Assembly: GCA_028683855.1 (NCBI GenBank) | Contig: JAQUHA010000005.1 | Location: 1-64,000 of the forward strand | Source: Desulfuromonadaceae bacterium | GTDB taxonomy: Bacteria; Desulfobacterota; Desulfuromonadia; Geobacterales; Pseudopelobacteraceae | Length of the DNA stretch: 64,000 nt | Direction: 5' to 3' | In this document: one piece after another, positions 1 to 7,399 of the stretch | Layout of the letters: each line of letters begins with the position of its first letter | Position numbering within the stretch: the first letter of the stretch is position 1 | The notes under the pieces: generated by a model | What the model was told of the DNA's origin: nothing | Databases searched by the model: none | What the model saw: only the letters and a program-made list of their open reading frames with translations | Made by a program: the position numbers and the translations under genes

Positions 1-81
1 CTACTGGGCATCATCTACCTGACGTTGAAGAACAGATGGGTGTTTGAGGACTTCTCAAACTTCGTAATAAAAGATGCATAA
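1..81 (+). CDS. 3' end of an unidentified ORF
   Basis: Frame 1 is open from the first base of the window to a TAA at 79-81 and encodes 26 residues ending in FSNFVIKDA. It is rich in hydrophobic and aromatic residues. I do not recognise the family; it could be the C-terminus of a phage or transposase gene, but 26 residues are too few to decide. It ends 48 bases before the phage dnaN-like gene, and both are on the same strand. Confidence 0.4.
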   Translation, partial: LLGIIYLTLKNRWVFEDFSNFVIKDA

Positions 82-129
82 AAGTAACACCAAAATCAAG
101 AGGAGTAGAATTCTTTCATAGGAGCAACC

Positions 130-1314
130 ATGAAATTCACTATCTCCAAAGCACCGCTTGTCGCAGCCCTTGCACGCTGCGCCGCCATCGCCGGGTCAAA
201 ATCAATGGCGATACTCGACAACTGCCTGATCACCGTCATTCCCGCCGCAATCAAACTCTTTGCCACTGATCTGGAGGTTGGCTATGAAACCGCAATAGAG
301 ATCCGCGACCCCGACTTTGCCGACTGTGAATTCACCAGCTGCCTGCTGGCAAAAAAACTGCACGAAATTGCCAAAGCCATGCCGATCAGCGACGTCACAA
401 TCGACATCGATGCCGCTACGCATAAATTCACCATCAGCGGTGGTACCTTCTCCACAACTCTGGACGGGCATGATGCCACCGACTACCCGCAACCGCCGAT
501 CATCACCGGCGAACCGCTCGCCATTCCAGCCGCCCAGCTGCTAGAAGCAATCGCCCCCGTCGCCTACTGCCAGAGCAAAGACGGCTCAAAGCCAAACCTT
601 GAAGGGGTATGGCTGAAATTCGAAGAAAATCACGACGGAGACGTATTCATCACCACCGCCGCCACCGATGGCCACCGTCTCTGCCTTAACACCACCCCGA
701 TCACCGGCGACTATGATTCCGAACCGCTGGACTACATCCCGGCACTGGCAAAAGGGATCGTCATCCCCTCAAAAGCTATCGGCGAAATACTCCACCTGGA
801 CACAACACCGGACGATGAAACGCCATGCCCTTGTGTAATCACCATCGCAGAAAACAAACTCGTGCTCACCGTCCGCGAAGAACGCCTCACTATTACCCTC
901 TGCGGCCTCGAATTCCCCGACGTTAACCGCGTCATCCCGCAAGGCACAACCGGCAAAATCATCATCAAACGTCAAGCCCTCATAGACGCCATCACTCGCG
1001 TGAAAATTGCCACCGACAAAGAGAACATGCGCGGCATCAACCTCGACGCCTTGGAAGATCGCAGCGGCATAACCCTCTCAGCCACTATGCCGCAGCAGAA
1101 CATTGAAGCCACCGACCAGATCACCGCCGAACTGATTAACTATCCATGCGTGATACCGATTCGCTTCTGCTCCGACTACCTGCTGCAGGCCCTCGGCAAC
1201 ATGGCACAGACACAAATCGAGTTGAACTTTAAAGATCCGCTTTCACCCATGCTGATTACTCCGGCCGGCACTGATTTTCCGCAGGCCGTTGTCATGCCGA
1301 TGCGGGGTGCCTGA
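130..1314 (+). CDS. dnaN: Phage-encoded DNA polymerase III beta (sliding clamp) homologue
   Basis: The 394-residue product is a DnaN-type sliding clamp, the ring that tethers the replicative polymerase to DNA. It begins MKFTISKAPL as host clamps do, has an N-terminal ATDLEVG motif, the conserved ATDGHRL motif at about residues 178-184, and ends in the clamp-like VVMPMR. This covers the three-domain layout; typical bacterial DnaN is about 366 residues, so it is slightly long. A good ribosome site (AGGAG, 121-125) precedes the ATG. It sits in the prophage, upstream of the packaging genes, with phage-like base composition, so it is not the chromosomal copy. It may serve phage replication or compete with the host clamp; which of these is inference. 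Confidence 0.9.
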   Translation: MKFTISKAPLVAALARCAAIAGSKSMAILDNCLITVIPAAIKLFATDLEVGYETAIEIRDPDFADCEFTSCLLAKKLHEIAKAMPISDVTIDIDAATHKFTISGGTFSTTLDGHDATDYPQPPIITGEPLAIPAAQLLEAIAPVAYCQSKDGSKPNLEGVWLKFEENHDGDVFITTAATDGHRLCLNTTPITGDYDSEPLDYIPALAKGIVIPSKAIGEILHLDTTPDDETPCPCVITIAENKLVLTVREERLTITLCGLEFPDVNRVIPQGTTGKIIIKRQALIDAITRVKIATDKENMRGINLDALEDRSGITLSATMPQQNIEATDQITAELINYPCVIPIRFCSDYLLQALGNMAQTQIELNFKDPLSPMLITPAGTDFPQAVVMPMRGA

Positions 1315-1315
1315 G

Positions 1316-1396
1316 ATGGCTAAAGATTTTGTGCAGATGGATCTGCTGGTACGGAGCGAGCCGGAAGTGCAATCATGGCGGCTGATGCAAGAGTAA
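1316..1396 (+). CDS. Tiny 26-residue ORF after dnaN
   Basis: A 26-codon ORF (MAKDFVQMDLLV...) starts one base after the dnaN stop, which suggests translational coupling. No family is recognised and no separate ribosome site is visible. It may be a real small phage protein or the remnant of a longer one; coding status is uncertain. Confidence 0.3.
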   Translation: MAKDFVQMDLLVRSEPEVQSWRLMQE

Positions 1397-1406
1397 TTTA
1401 ACGATC

Positions 1407-1438
1407 AGCTTTGAGCCGCTTGACGGCTCTAAAAAGCT
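1407..1438 (+). other. Stable RNA hairpin between dnaN and the next gene
   Basis: GAGCCG and CGGCTC pair around a 5-base loop, and the outer AGCTTT and AAAGCT arms extend the stem with a 3-base bulge. It lies just before the 1463 gene. No run of T follows, so it is not a clear terminator; it may affect mRNA stability or translation. Confidence 0.4.
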
Positions 1439-1462
1439 GGTTAAATGAGCGAGGGGGTGGTC

Positions 1463-1801
1463 ATGGATGAGAAAATATTGCAATGGTTGGGCTGGGAAAA
1501 AGACAAAGATCCTGCGTTTTTCAAATTTCCGAAACAGGGCAGAACAGATGCAAAGTTTATGCTGGCTGTGGATGTTCCGAAATACTCCACTTCCGATGCT
1601 GTCGCTGTTACTTTGCTGCCGGTTCTGACTGAAAAGGGTTTTAAGTGCACCCTCGAAAGTTGCCCGTCGCACCACAATCTCGGCGGCGGTATCGGATATC
1701 TTTTCCAGATCAGCAAAGAGACGTGGAAATATTCCTGTTTGCAGCCAACTATCAGCGAAGCGATATGCCAAGCTACGGTTAAGTTGATCGAGTCCATTTA
1801 A
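1463..1801 (+). CDS. Small phage protein resembling ABA-sandwich family
   Basis: The 112-residue product starts MDEKILQWLGW and ends with a segment (SEAICQATVKLIES) typical of small phage proteins with the so-called phage ABA sandwich domain, in which a substrate-like central part is followed by an 'EAICRA' helix. Function of that family is unknown. I chose the ATG at 1463, not 1445, because GAGGGGG stands 6 bases or so upstream of it. It lies between the sliding clamp and the terminase genes, a place where early or accessory genes often sit. Family assignment is from pattern memory only. Confidence 0.6.
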   Translation: MDEKILQWLGWEKDKDPAFFKFPKQGRTDAKFMLAVDVPKYSTSDAVAVTLLPVLTEKGFKCTLESCPSHHNLGGGIGYLFQISKETWKYSCLQPTISEAICQATVKLIESI

Positions 1802-1809
1802 CTTCGAAA

Positions 1810-1828
1810 TCAACGGCCTGCCCGTTGA
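1810..1828 (+). terminator. Possible weak terminator hairpin
   Basis: TCAACGG and CCGTTGA form a perfect 7-bp stem with a 5-base loop, followed by ATTTTCG. The short T run makes it a weak or partial terminator between the 1463 gene and the packaging genes. Confidence 0.35.
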
Positions 1829-1881
1829 ATTTTCGTGGTTAGACGGCGCGAAGCGTCCGCAGGTTTTAAAAGGAGAGCAGC

Positions 1882-2022
1882 ATGATCCACCCACGCGCAC
1901 TACCAATAATCATGATCATATGCAGCCTCTTCGCCTCGATTATTTACGCACTTTATGGCGACTATCGACGTTCTGTGTACTGGGCGGCCGCTGCTGTTCT
2001 TAACATCTCGGTGACCTTCTGA
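1882..2022 (+). CDS. Small membrane protein, 46 residues
   Basis: This ORF is below the length of the supplied track. It reads MIHPRALPIIMIICSLFAS... and contains two hydrophobic stretches (about residues 8-22 and 31-44) separated by a short charged turn (YGDYRR), so it probably spans the inner membrane twice. A strong ribosome site (AGGAG) precedes the ATG, and the stop lies one base before the terminase small-subunit start. Its role is unknown; the position just upstream of the terminase genes may suggest a late-gene accessory or a holin-like role, but nothing in the sequence proves either. Confidence 0.6.
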   Translation: MIHPRALPIIMIICSLFASIIYALYGDYRRSVYWAAAAVLNISVTF

Positions 2023-2023
2023 C

Positions 2024-2677
2024 ATGAGTGAACACGCTGCACATCTCCAGGCGATACTGGACTCCGCAATCGAAGCGGCCAAAGTACAGGCAACCTCCGC
2101 CACTATTTCCGCCGTGGAGAAAGCACGGAGAGCACTGGACGACTACAACGGAACAGCCAACTCCGGCGAAAAATTCACCACCCAGACCGCCGCCCTGGAA
2201 TACCTGCAGCGCACCTGGCAGATCGAAAAAAGCAAGCTCTCCAAAGACTGCAAAGACGGCAAAGTCCCGCGCAAAGAAGGTCTTTATCACGCCAAAGACC
2301 TCGACTTTTACGCCGAAGCAGTCCACCTGAAAGCAAAAACCAGCGCACCGGCAACCATATCAGACGGCAAAGACCGCCTCACCATGGCCATGGCCGAAGA
2401 GCGCGAGCTGAAACTCTCCCAGCTGCGCGGCCAACTGATCGACGCCGCCGAAGAAGAGGCGCGCGACGCAAAACTCTGGGCAGCGGTCAAGAGCGATATC
2501 GAAAACCACGCCCCGGCTATTGTCCGCGAACTCATCAACCGGGTTCTGCCGCTGACTGAAGACGATGATTTAAAACAGAGAATACTCGGCCTCTCCCACG
2601 AATTGCGGCTCACCTATGAAGACGCAGTTGCCGACATTTTCGACCGATACGCCACGGACGGAGGGATTGACGCATGA
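2024..2677 (+). CDS. Putative terminase small subunit
   Basis: The 217-residue, highly charged, mostly helical protein lies directly upstream of the large terminase and overlaps it by the ATGA junction, the usual place for the subunit that recognises the packaging site on phage DNA. The C-terminal part (DDDLKQRILGLSHELRLTYED) is helical. An obvious DNA-binding helix-turn-helix is not apparent; such a motif is found instead in the small gene after the large subunit (4554). Call rests mainly on position and size. Confidence 0.6.
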   Translation: MSEHAAHLQAILDSAIEAAKVQATSATISAVEKARRALDDYNGTANSGEKFTTQTAALEYLQRTWQIEKSKLSKDCKDGKVPRKEGLYHAKDLDFYAEAVHLKAKTSAPATISDGKDRLTMAMAEERELKLSQLRGQLIDAAEEEARDAKLWAAVKSDIENHAPAIVRELINRVLPLTEDDDLKQRILGLSHELRLTYEDAVADIFDRYATDGGIDA

Positions 2678-4554
2678 TCCCCTTCCGCCCTGCAGAACGC
2701 AGAGTATTCCGTAAACGCACCCGGCTGGCTGGCCCCCAATGGATGGAGCGCAATATCCACGTTCCGATCGGTTCACGCCAGGGGTTGTACCGCAATAATA
2801 ACAATCCGGCAATGTATGGCATTCTTGACTGGTCGACTCGCCCCTTTGTCCGCGTCACAGTCCTGGGCAAAGGGATCCAGATCGGCGGCACCCTCGGCTT
2901 CTATGGCCTGCTGCTGCGGGAGGGTGAATATACCTCAGACAACGCCCTGATCGTCGTTGCCGACGAACGCACCCTGAAAAAACTGATCAAAAAACGTCTG
3001 CAAAAAATGATCGACCAGAGCCCCACACTGGCAACCATTAAAAGCACTAACCCCGATGACACCACCATGTACAGCATCACTCTGGGGCATGGCTTCACCA
3101 TTGACGGCGCATGGGCAAGCTCCGAAACATCCGTGTCGTCAGAATCATACCGCGTCGTCATTCTGGATGAGATCAGCAAATATAAAACCCGTGGCAACAT
3201 CGAAGATGCCAAAGCCCGTGCCACCGTATTCCCTGACACGCATAAAATATGGATACTATCATCACCCGGAATAGACACCGACGATCCGGACAACCGGGAT
3301 CCACTCACCAAAGAAGCAGAAGCGTGCGACGTCATGATGGAATTTCACGCCATCTGCCCGACCTGCGGAGTCGAACAGGTCATGACCTTTGACCGCTTTA
3401 AATGGCCGGGTCAGGCGACTCTCTCCGGTGACATCGAAGCAAATATCAAAGCCATCCGCCGCAACCGCTCGGCTTGGTACGAATGCGAGCATTGCAGTGC
3501 AAGGTGGAACGATTATCAGCGGGATAAAGCCGTCCTTGCCGCCATGCACACCGGCTGGAAGTCCACCGACGGCTGCGATATCGAACAGCCGCGCAGCCTC
3601 TATTTTCACTACCCGTCATGGCTCTCGCCCTATGTCTCCATCTCCGATGTCGTCGCCGACTGGTTTGAGGCGCAAGGGGATGAGGAAAAGCTGGGTAAAT
3701 GGCACAACCGCCACGGCGGAATAGCCCACAGAGTAAACGCCATCGCCGCCCCTGAGTTATCGTCGCTTGAAAGTCGCACCGAAGCATACAGCGCGGAAGT
3801 TCCGATGGATGCCGGTATCCTCACCGCCGGAGTCGACGTGCAGCTGGATCGTCTGGAAATTGAGGTTGTCGGCTGGGGTCTCGGCAACGAATCGTGGGGG
3901 ATTGAAAACGCTGTCCTGTATGGCGACCCTCGCCTGCCGGATGTCTGGAAACAGCTCGACGCATTCCTGCTCCGTCGCTGGCGGCATGAATCCGGCGAAA
4001 GCATCGGGCTCGGTCGTGTCTTTATCGATTCCGGCTACTGCACCAGCCACGTCTACAAGTTCACCGCCCCGCGCAAAGCGCGTGGTGTCTATGCCGTCAA
4101 GGGTGCTTCCGGACATGATGCCCCGGAAATACTCGGCCCCACCAAGCAGCGCATCGGTGCAATCAAAGCGGAGGTATTCATTCTGGGCGGCAATAAACTG
4201 AAGACCACCATGTTCAGCTATCTGGCTAGTGAACAGCCCGGCGCCGGTTACTGCCATTTCCCTGAAACTTATGATAAAGAATGGTTTGAGCAGATCCAGA
4301 CTGAGCATCAGGTTGCCAAGCGGATCGGCGGCAAACCTGCGCAGGTCTGGGAAAAAAAGAAAGGGAATCTGCGCAATGAAGCGGTTGACAAGCGGCAGTA
4401 TGCGCTGGCGGCGTTAATGAGCATGCGGATAAACATCAAGGGGCTGATAGAAAGCCTTAAAGCAGCAGCAGAAGCGCAAAAAGCACCACAGCAGACGGCA
4501 GGCAATCATAGATTTTCACCGCGTGGCGGGTTCGTCAAGGGGTGGAGGCGATAA
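2674..4554 (+). CDS. Terminase large subunit, lambda GpA family
   Basis: The 626-residue product matches the lambda GpA family in length (GpA is about 641) and layout. The N-terminal ATPase carries a deviant Walker A around GKGIQIGGT (about residues 65-73, lysine at the front as in GpA) and a Walker B, VVILDEIS (161-168). A zinc-ribbon-like insertion has CPTC and CEHC pairs. The C-terminal nuclease part has acidic motifs such as AGVDVQLD and VFIDSGY. It is the motor that cuts concatemeric phage DNA and pumps it into the prohead. It overlaps the upstream small subunit by 4 bases and the next gene by 1 base. Confidence 0.93.
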   Translation: MIPFRPAERRVFRKRTRLAGPQWMERNIHVPIGSRQGLYRNNNNPAMYGILDWSTRPFVRVTVLGKGIQIGGTLGFYGLLLREGEYTSDNALIVVADERTLKKLIKKRLQKMIDQSPTLATIKSTNPDDTTMYSITLGHGFTIDGAWASSETSVSSESYRVVILDEISKYKTRGNIEDAKARATVFPDTHKIWILSSPGIDTDDPDNRDPLTKEAEACDVMMEFHAICPTCGVEQVMTFDRFKWPGQATLSGDIEANIKAIRRNRSAWYECEHCSARWNDYQRDKAVLAAMHTGWKSTDGCDIEQPRSLYFHYPSWLSPYVSISDVVADWFEAQGDEEKLGKWHNRHGGIAHRVNAIAAPELSSLESRTEAYSAEVPMDAGILTAGVDVQLDRLEIEVVGWGLGNESWGIENAVLYGDPRLPDVWKQLDAFLLRRWRHESGESIGLGRVFIDSGYCTSHVYKFTAPRKARGVYAVKGASGHDAPEILGPTKQRIGAIKAEVFILGGNKLKTTMFSYLASEQPGAGYCHFPETYDKEWFEQIQTEHQVAKRIGGKPAQVWEKKKGNLRNEAVDKRQYALAALMSMRINIKGLIESLKAAAEAQKAPQQTAGNHRFSPRGGFVKGWRR

Positions 4555-4766
4555 TGGCAGGAAAATATATGACGATTGGCCAGCTTGCAAAACGATTTGA
4601 AGTTTCAGAGCGTACCATTAAAAACTGGTGGCTGTCCGGTAAAACCCCGCTGGAGCTGTTCTGTCCACGCCATCTGATCGGGAGCAGCGGCCTCCGATTC
4701 ACAAGGAAAAGTGTGGAAGTTTTTGAGGGTGAATGCCACGTGAAGCCGGAGGACTACACGGAATAG
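4554..4766 (+). CDS. Small helix-turn-helix protein after terminase
   Basis: The 70-residue protein has a MerR/excisionase-like winged helix motif, TIGQLAKRFEVSERTIKNWW, near its start. The ATG at 4554 overlaps the terL stop (ATAATG) and has GGAGG five bases upstream, so I prefer it to the earlier GTG at 4542 used in the ORF track. The fold is like the N-terminal DNA-binding part of lambda gpNu1, the small terminase subunit. It could help recognise the packaging site or act as a regulator. In lambda the gene after terL encodes the head-joining protein gpW; this is not gpW-like. Confidence 0.7.
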   Translation: MAGKYMTIGQLAKRFEVSERTIKNWWLSGKTPLELFCPRHLIGSSGLRFTRKSVEVFEGECHVKPEDYTE

Positions 4767-4780
4767 CCTCTGTACATCCT

Positions 4781-4840
4781 CGGAAAAGGATGGAAAAATG
4801 TGGAAAAAGGCGAAATCTCTGGAAAAAGGTGGAAAAGGCT
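4781..4840 (+). repeat. Cluster of GGAAAAA-type repeats
   Basis: Five copies of a GGAAAA(A)-type unit, most preceded by TG or T, occur within about 60 bases just after the helix-turn-helix gene and run into the terminator at 4830. They are strongly purine-biased on one strand. Their role is unknown. Confidence 0.5.
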
Positions 4841-4863
4841 TACTGCCCTTTCCATTTTTTTTT
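4830..4863 (+). terminator. Intrinsic terminator after packaging genes
   Basis: TGGAAAAGGC and GCCCTTTCCA form a 10-bp stem with one mismatch and the loop TTACT, followed by nine T. This is a textbook rho-independent terminator lying between the terminase group and the head genes, in the direction of phage transcription. Confidence 0.8.
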
Positions 4864-4878
4864 ATGCATTGTTGCCAC

Positions 4879-5445
4879 ATGAGCATAGAGCCACTAAAAA
4901 AAGAACCATCCATAATTTATGCAGGCGACACCATAAACTGGTTAATAACTCTGCCGGACTATCCCGCCTCTGCGGGATGGACTCTCAAATACAACGCTGT
5001 CGCTGCTGGCGGCAGGTTCGCGCTCTCATCCGCCCCCTCCTCGGATGATCACGCTGTAACCGCTGCCAGCGCTGCAACCAGCGCATACCCTGCCGGAACC
5101 TATAGCCTCACAAAATACGTTGAACACACCGACACCACCCGAGTCACTCTTGCTGAACTCTCCTTAATCGTTAAACCTGATCTGGCAGGAACCGTCAGCG
5201 CTACCGATACGAGGGGCCACGTTAAAAAAATGCTGGACGCTATCGAGGCGGTTCTGGAAGGAACGGCGACAACCGACCAGGCAGAGCTGACTATTGACGG
5301 CACCACCATCAAGAGACGATCCGTCACCGATCTGCTGGCGCTCCGTTCCAGATACCTGGAGTATTGGAAGCAGGAACAGCAGGCCGCAAATATGGCCGCA
5401 GGTATCGGTGGCAACGGAAATAAGATTCTGGTGAGGTTTAAGTAA
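4879..5445 (+). CDS. Phage structural-region protein of unknown function
   Basis: The ORF track starts this frame at 4798, but that would place the terminator hairpin and its T run inside the reading frame; ATG 4879 (MSIEPLKKEPSIIYAG) or 4864 is more likely, giving about 188 residues. The N-terminal half (AGDTINWLITLPDYPASAGW) resembles a beta-rich domain seen in small proteins near phage head genes. The C-terminal half is helical and has a conserved-looking RSVTDLLALRSRYLEYWKQEQ. It overlaps the next gene start by one base (TAATG). No function is assigned. No clear ribosome site is seen for either ATG. Confidence 0.6.
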   Translation: MSIEPLKKEPSIIYAGDTINWLITLPDYPASAGWTLKYNAVAAGGRFALSSAPSSDDHAVTAASAATSAYPAGTYSLTKYVEHTDTTRVTLAELSLIVKPDLAGTVSATDTRGHVKKMLDAIEAVLEGTATTDQAELTIDGTTIKRRSVTDLLALRSRYLEYWKQEQQAANMAAGIGGNGNKILVRFK

Positions 5446-5873
5446 TGGGTGCTTATTTGACACCGCTCGGCGGAGTAGCCGTACAGCTTATCAATAAAAC
5501 CGGTGCGCCATCGGTCAAAGGTTCGCTTGTTTGTCCCAGTCCGTCCACTGATGCGGCTGTCAGATTAACCGAAACTGACGACATTGATCCCTGCGGTGTA
5601 ATCCTTAATTCCGGGGTATCTGATGGCAGTGATGTCTGGGTAGTTGTTTCCGGGGTTGCCGAAGTGCTGTTGGAAGATAGCACTGCAGCAACAAGAGGAT
5701 ACTGGGCGCGGACAAGCATCACGCAGGCTGGCCGAGCAAACATAACAGCAGCCGTACCGGCAGGCGGAACAATTACGGCAATTGAAGCACATATGAAAGA
5801 GGTCGGACACTCGCTTGAAAGTGTAACTGCTGGAACTAATAAACTCTGCAGAATCTTTTTTCACACTAATTGA
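5445..5873 (+). CDS. Putative head decoration or accessory capsid protein
   Basis: The 142-residue, beta-rich, glycine- and alanine-rich protein contains a repeat-like pattern of short strands (DVWVVVSGVAEVLLEDSTAA) similar to small capsid-decoration proteins that stabilise expanded heads. It overlaps the preceding stop (TAATG) and ends just before the portal gene. In lambda the decoration gene lies after the portal and protease; here it would lie before the portal. Call is by composition and position, so moderate. Confidence 0.5.
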   Translation: MGAYLTPLGGVAVQLINKTGAPSVKGSLVCPSPSTDAAVRLTETDDIDPCGVILNSGVSDGSDVWVVVSGVAEVLLEDSTAATRGYWARTSITQAGRANITAAVPAGGTITAIEAHMKEVGHSLESVTAGTNKLCRIFFHTN

Positions 5874-5881
5874 GGCGAACG

Positions 5882-7399
5882 ATGGGCGTAATCACCTGGC
5901 TTGCTCAAAAACTGAACCCGGCAACTCCAGCACCTCAACAGAGAGCGTATGCTGGCGCACGGCTAGACCGTCTCTCCACCGCTTTTGGTTTCGGCGGTAA
6001 TCAGTCCGTAGACGCCGGTTTGAGGTTTGCGCTGCCTACCCTGCGAAATCGTTCACGGGATCTTGCGGAAAATAACGACTACATCGCCGGGTATCTTGAA
6101 CTGCTTGGCAATAAGGTGATTGGTGCGACCGGTATCCGCTTACAGGTAAAAAGCCGGGGCGGTGACGGTAAGTTGGATCGTGAAGCTAACAATGCTATCG
6201 AGTCCGCGTGGAAAGCATGGGGCAAAAAAGGAATTTGCGATGTAACAGGCAAACTTTCATGGGTTGAGCTTCAACGGCTCTCCCTGATTAGTATGGCACG
6301 GGACGGTGAAGTTTTTATCCGTATTGTAAAACAGCTCCGAATCAATAAATTCAACTTTGCTCTGCAATTGATTGAAGCCGATCAGGTAGATATCAACAAA
6401 AACGACATACTGTCAAACGGCAACATCATCCGCATGGGTGTCGAGCTCAACCAGTGGGGCAAACCGGTTGCCTATCATGTTTTTGAAACTCACCCGGGAG
6501 ATATAAATCTTGGTGCTGGAACTCAGTTTAAAACCATCCGTATCTCTGCCGATGAAATGATCCACCTCTATCGCCAGCTCCGCCCTGGACAGACTCGCGG
6601 GGTACCATGGACAGCAGCAGTAATGACCAGGCTACATCATATGGGAGCATACGAAGAGGCGGCGATTATAAACGCCCGTTTCGGTGCCTCAAAAATGGGC
6701 TTTTATACGAAAAACGCGGGCGCTGGCGATTTGCCCTCAGACGGTAAAGACGAATCTGGAAACCTGATCAGCGAAGTTGAGCCGGGCCAACTGGAAGTAT
6801 TACCGGAAGGTTATGACATAAAGACGTTTGATCCGACTTATCCCTCCAATGAGTATGACCCATTTATCAAGCGTCAAGTCAAGGGTGCCAGCTGCGGCCT
6901 GCCTGGCGCGACTTATTCCGATCTTTCAAACGATCTGGAAAGTGTCAACTTTTCCAGTATCCGTCAAGGCACTCTAAACGCCCGTGATTCATACCGTGCT
7001 CTACAGCAGTTGATGATCGACATTCTCTGTATCCCTATTTATGAACTATGGCTCGGTCAGTCACTGGATTTCGGTCTGTTGGTAATTATCAGCAATAAAC
7101 GCGGCCCGAACGTCACACTGCCTGCTGGCAATTATGACAAATACAACACCCCGCTTTTTGTTGGTCGCGGTTGGGATTGGGTTGATCCACTGAAAGATCA
7201 AAAAGCCAACAGCGAAGCACTTTTGAACAACCTGACAACCCGCACCAGAATAGCCGCCGAATGTGGCGAAGATTTCGAGGAAATTCTAGCAGAACGCGCG
7301 CAAGAAAATGAACTTGCTGAATCTTTCGGAATCAGCCTTGACCCGCTGCCTACTACGCAGACAACAGGAGACACCAATAATGCAAACGCAAACCCTTAA
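5882..7399 (+). CDS. Portal protein, lambda gpB family
   Basis: The 505-residue product matches lambda-type portal proteins (about 530 residues): an N-terminal RLSTAFGFGGNQS segment, the ARFGASKMGFY region, and a C-terminal region ending in a low-complexity tail. Portals form the dodecameric ring through which DNA enters the head and to which the tail joins. I chose ATG 5882, with GAGGCG upstream, in place of the TTG at 5870 used by the track. Its 3' end overlaps the start of the protease-capsid gene by 20 bases. Confidence 0.9.
   Translation: MGVITWLAQKLNPATPAPQQRAYAGARLDRLSTAFGFGGNQSVDAGLRFALPTLRNRSRDLAENNDYIAGYLELLGNKVIGATGIRLQVKSRGGDGKLDREANNAIESAWKAWGKKGICDVTGKLSWVELQRLSLISMARDGEVFIRIVKQLRINKFNFALQLIEADQVDINKNDILSNGNIIRMGVELNQWGKPVAYHVFETHPGDINLGAGTQFKTIRISADEMIHLYRQLRPGQTRGVPWTAAVMTRLHHMGAYEEAAIINARFGASKMGFYTKNAGAGDLPSDGKDESGNLISEVEPGQLEVLPEGYDIKTFDPTYPSNEYDPFIKRQVKGASCGLPGATYSDLSNDLESVNFSSIRQGTLNARDSYRALQQLMIDILCIPIYELWLGQSLDFGLLVIISNKRGPNVTLPAGNYDKYNTPLFVGRGWDWVDPLKDQKANSEALLNNLTTRTRIAAECGEDFEEILAERAQENELAESFGISLDPLPTTQTTGDTNNANANP

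Noticed and set aside
1373-1906. 177-codon - strand ORF opposite the small gene at 1463
   Set aside because: The + strand gene has a ribosome site and a family-like pattern; the - frame has neither.
3757-4308. 183-codon - strand ORF within the terminase gene
   Set aside because: It lies opposite the clearly coding GpA gene and has no family pattern or ribosome site; it is a shadow of the real frame.
4798-4878. Upstream start (4798) for the gene ending at 5445
   Set aside because: It would place a strong intrinsic terminator with T9 inside the coding sequence and add a lysine/phenylalanine-rich segment unlike the rest.
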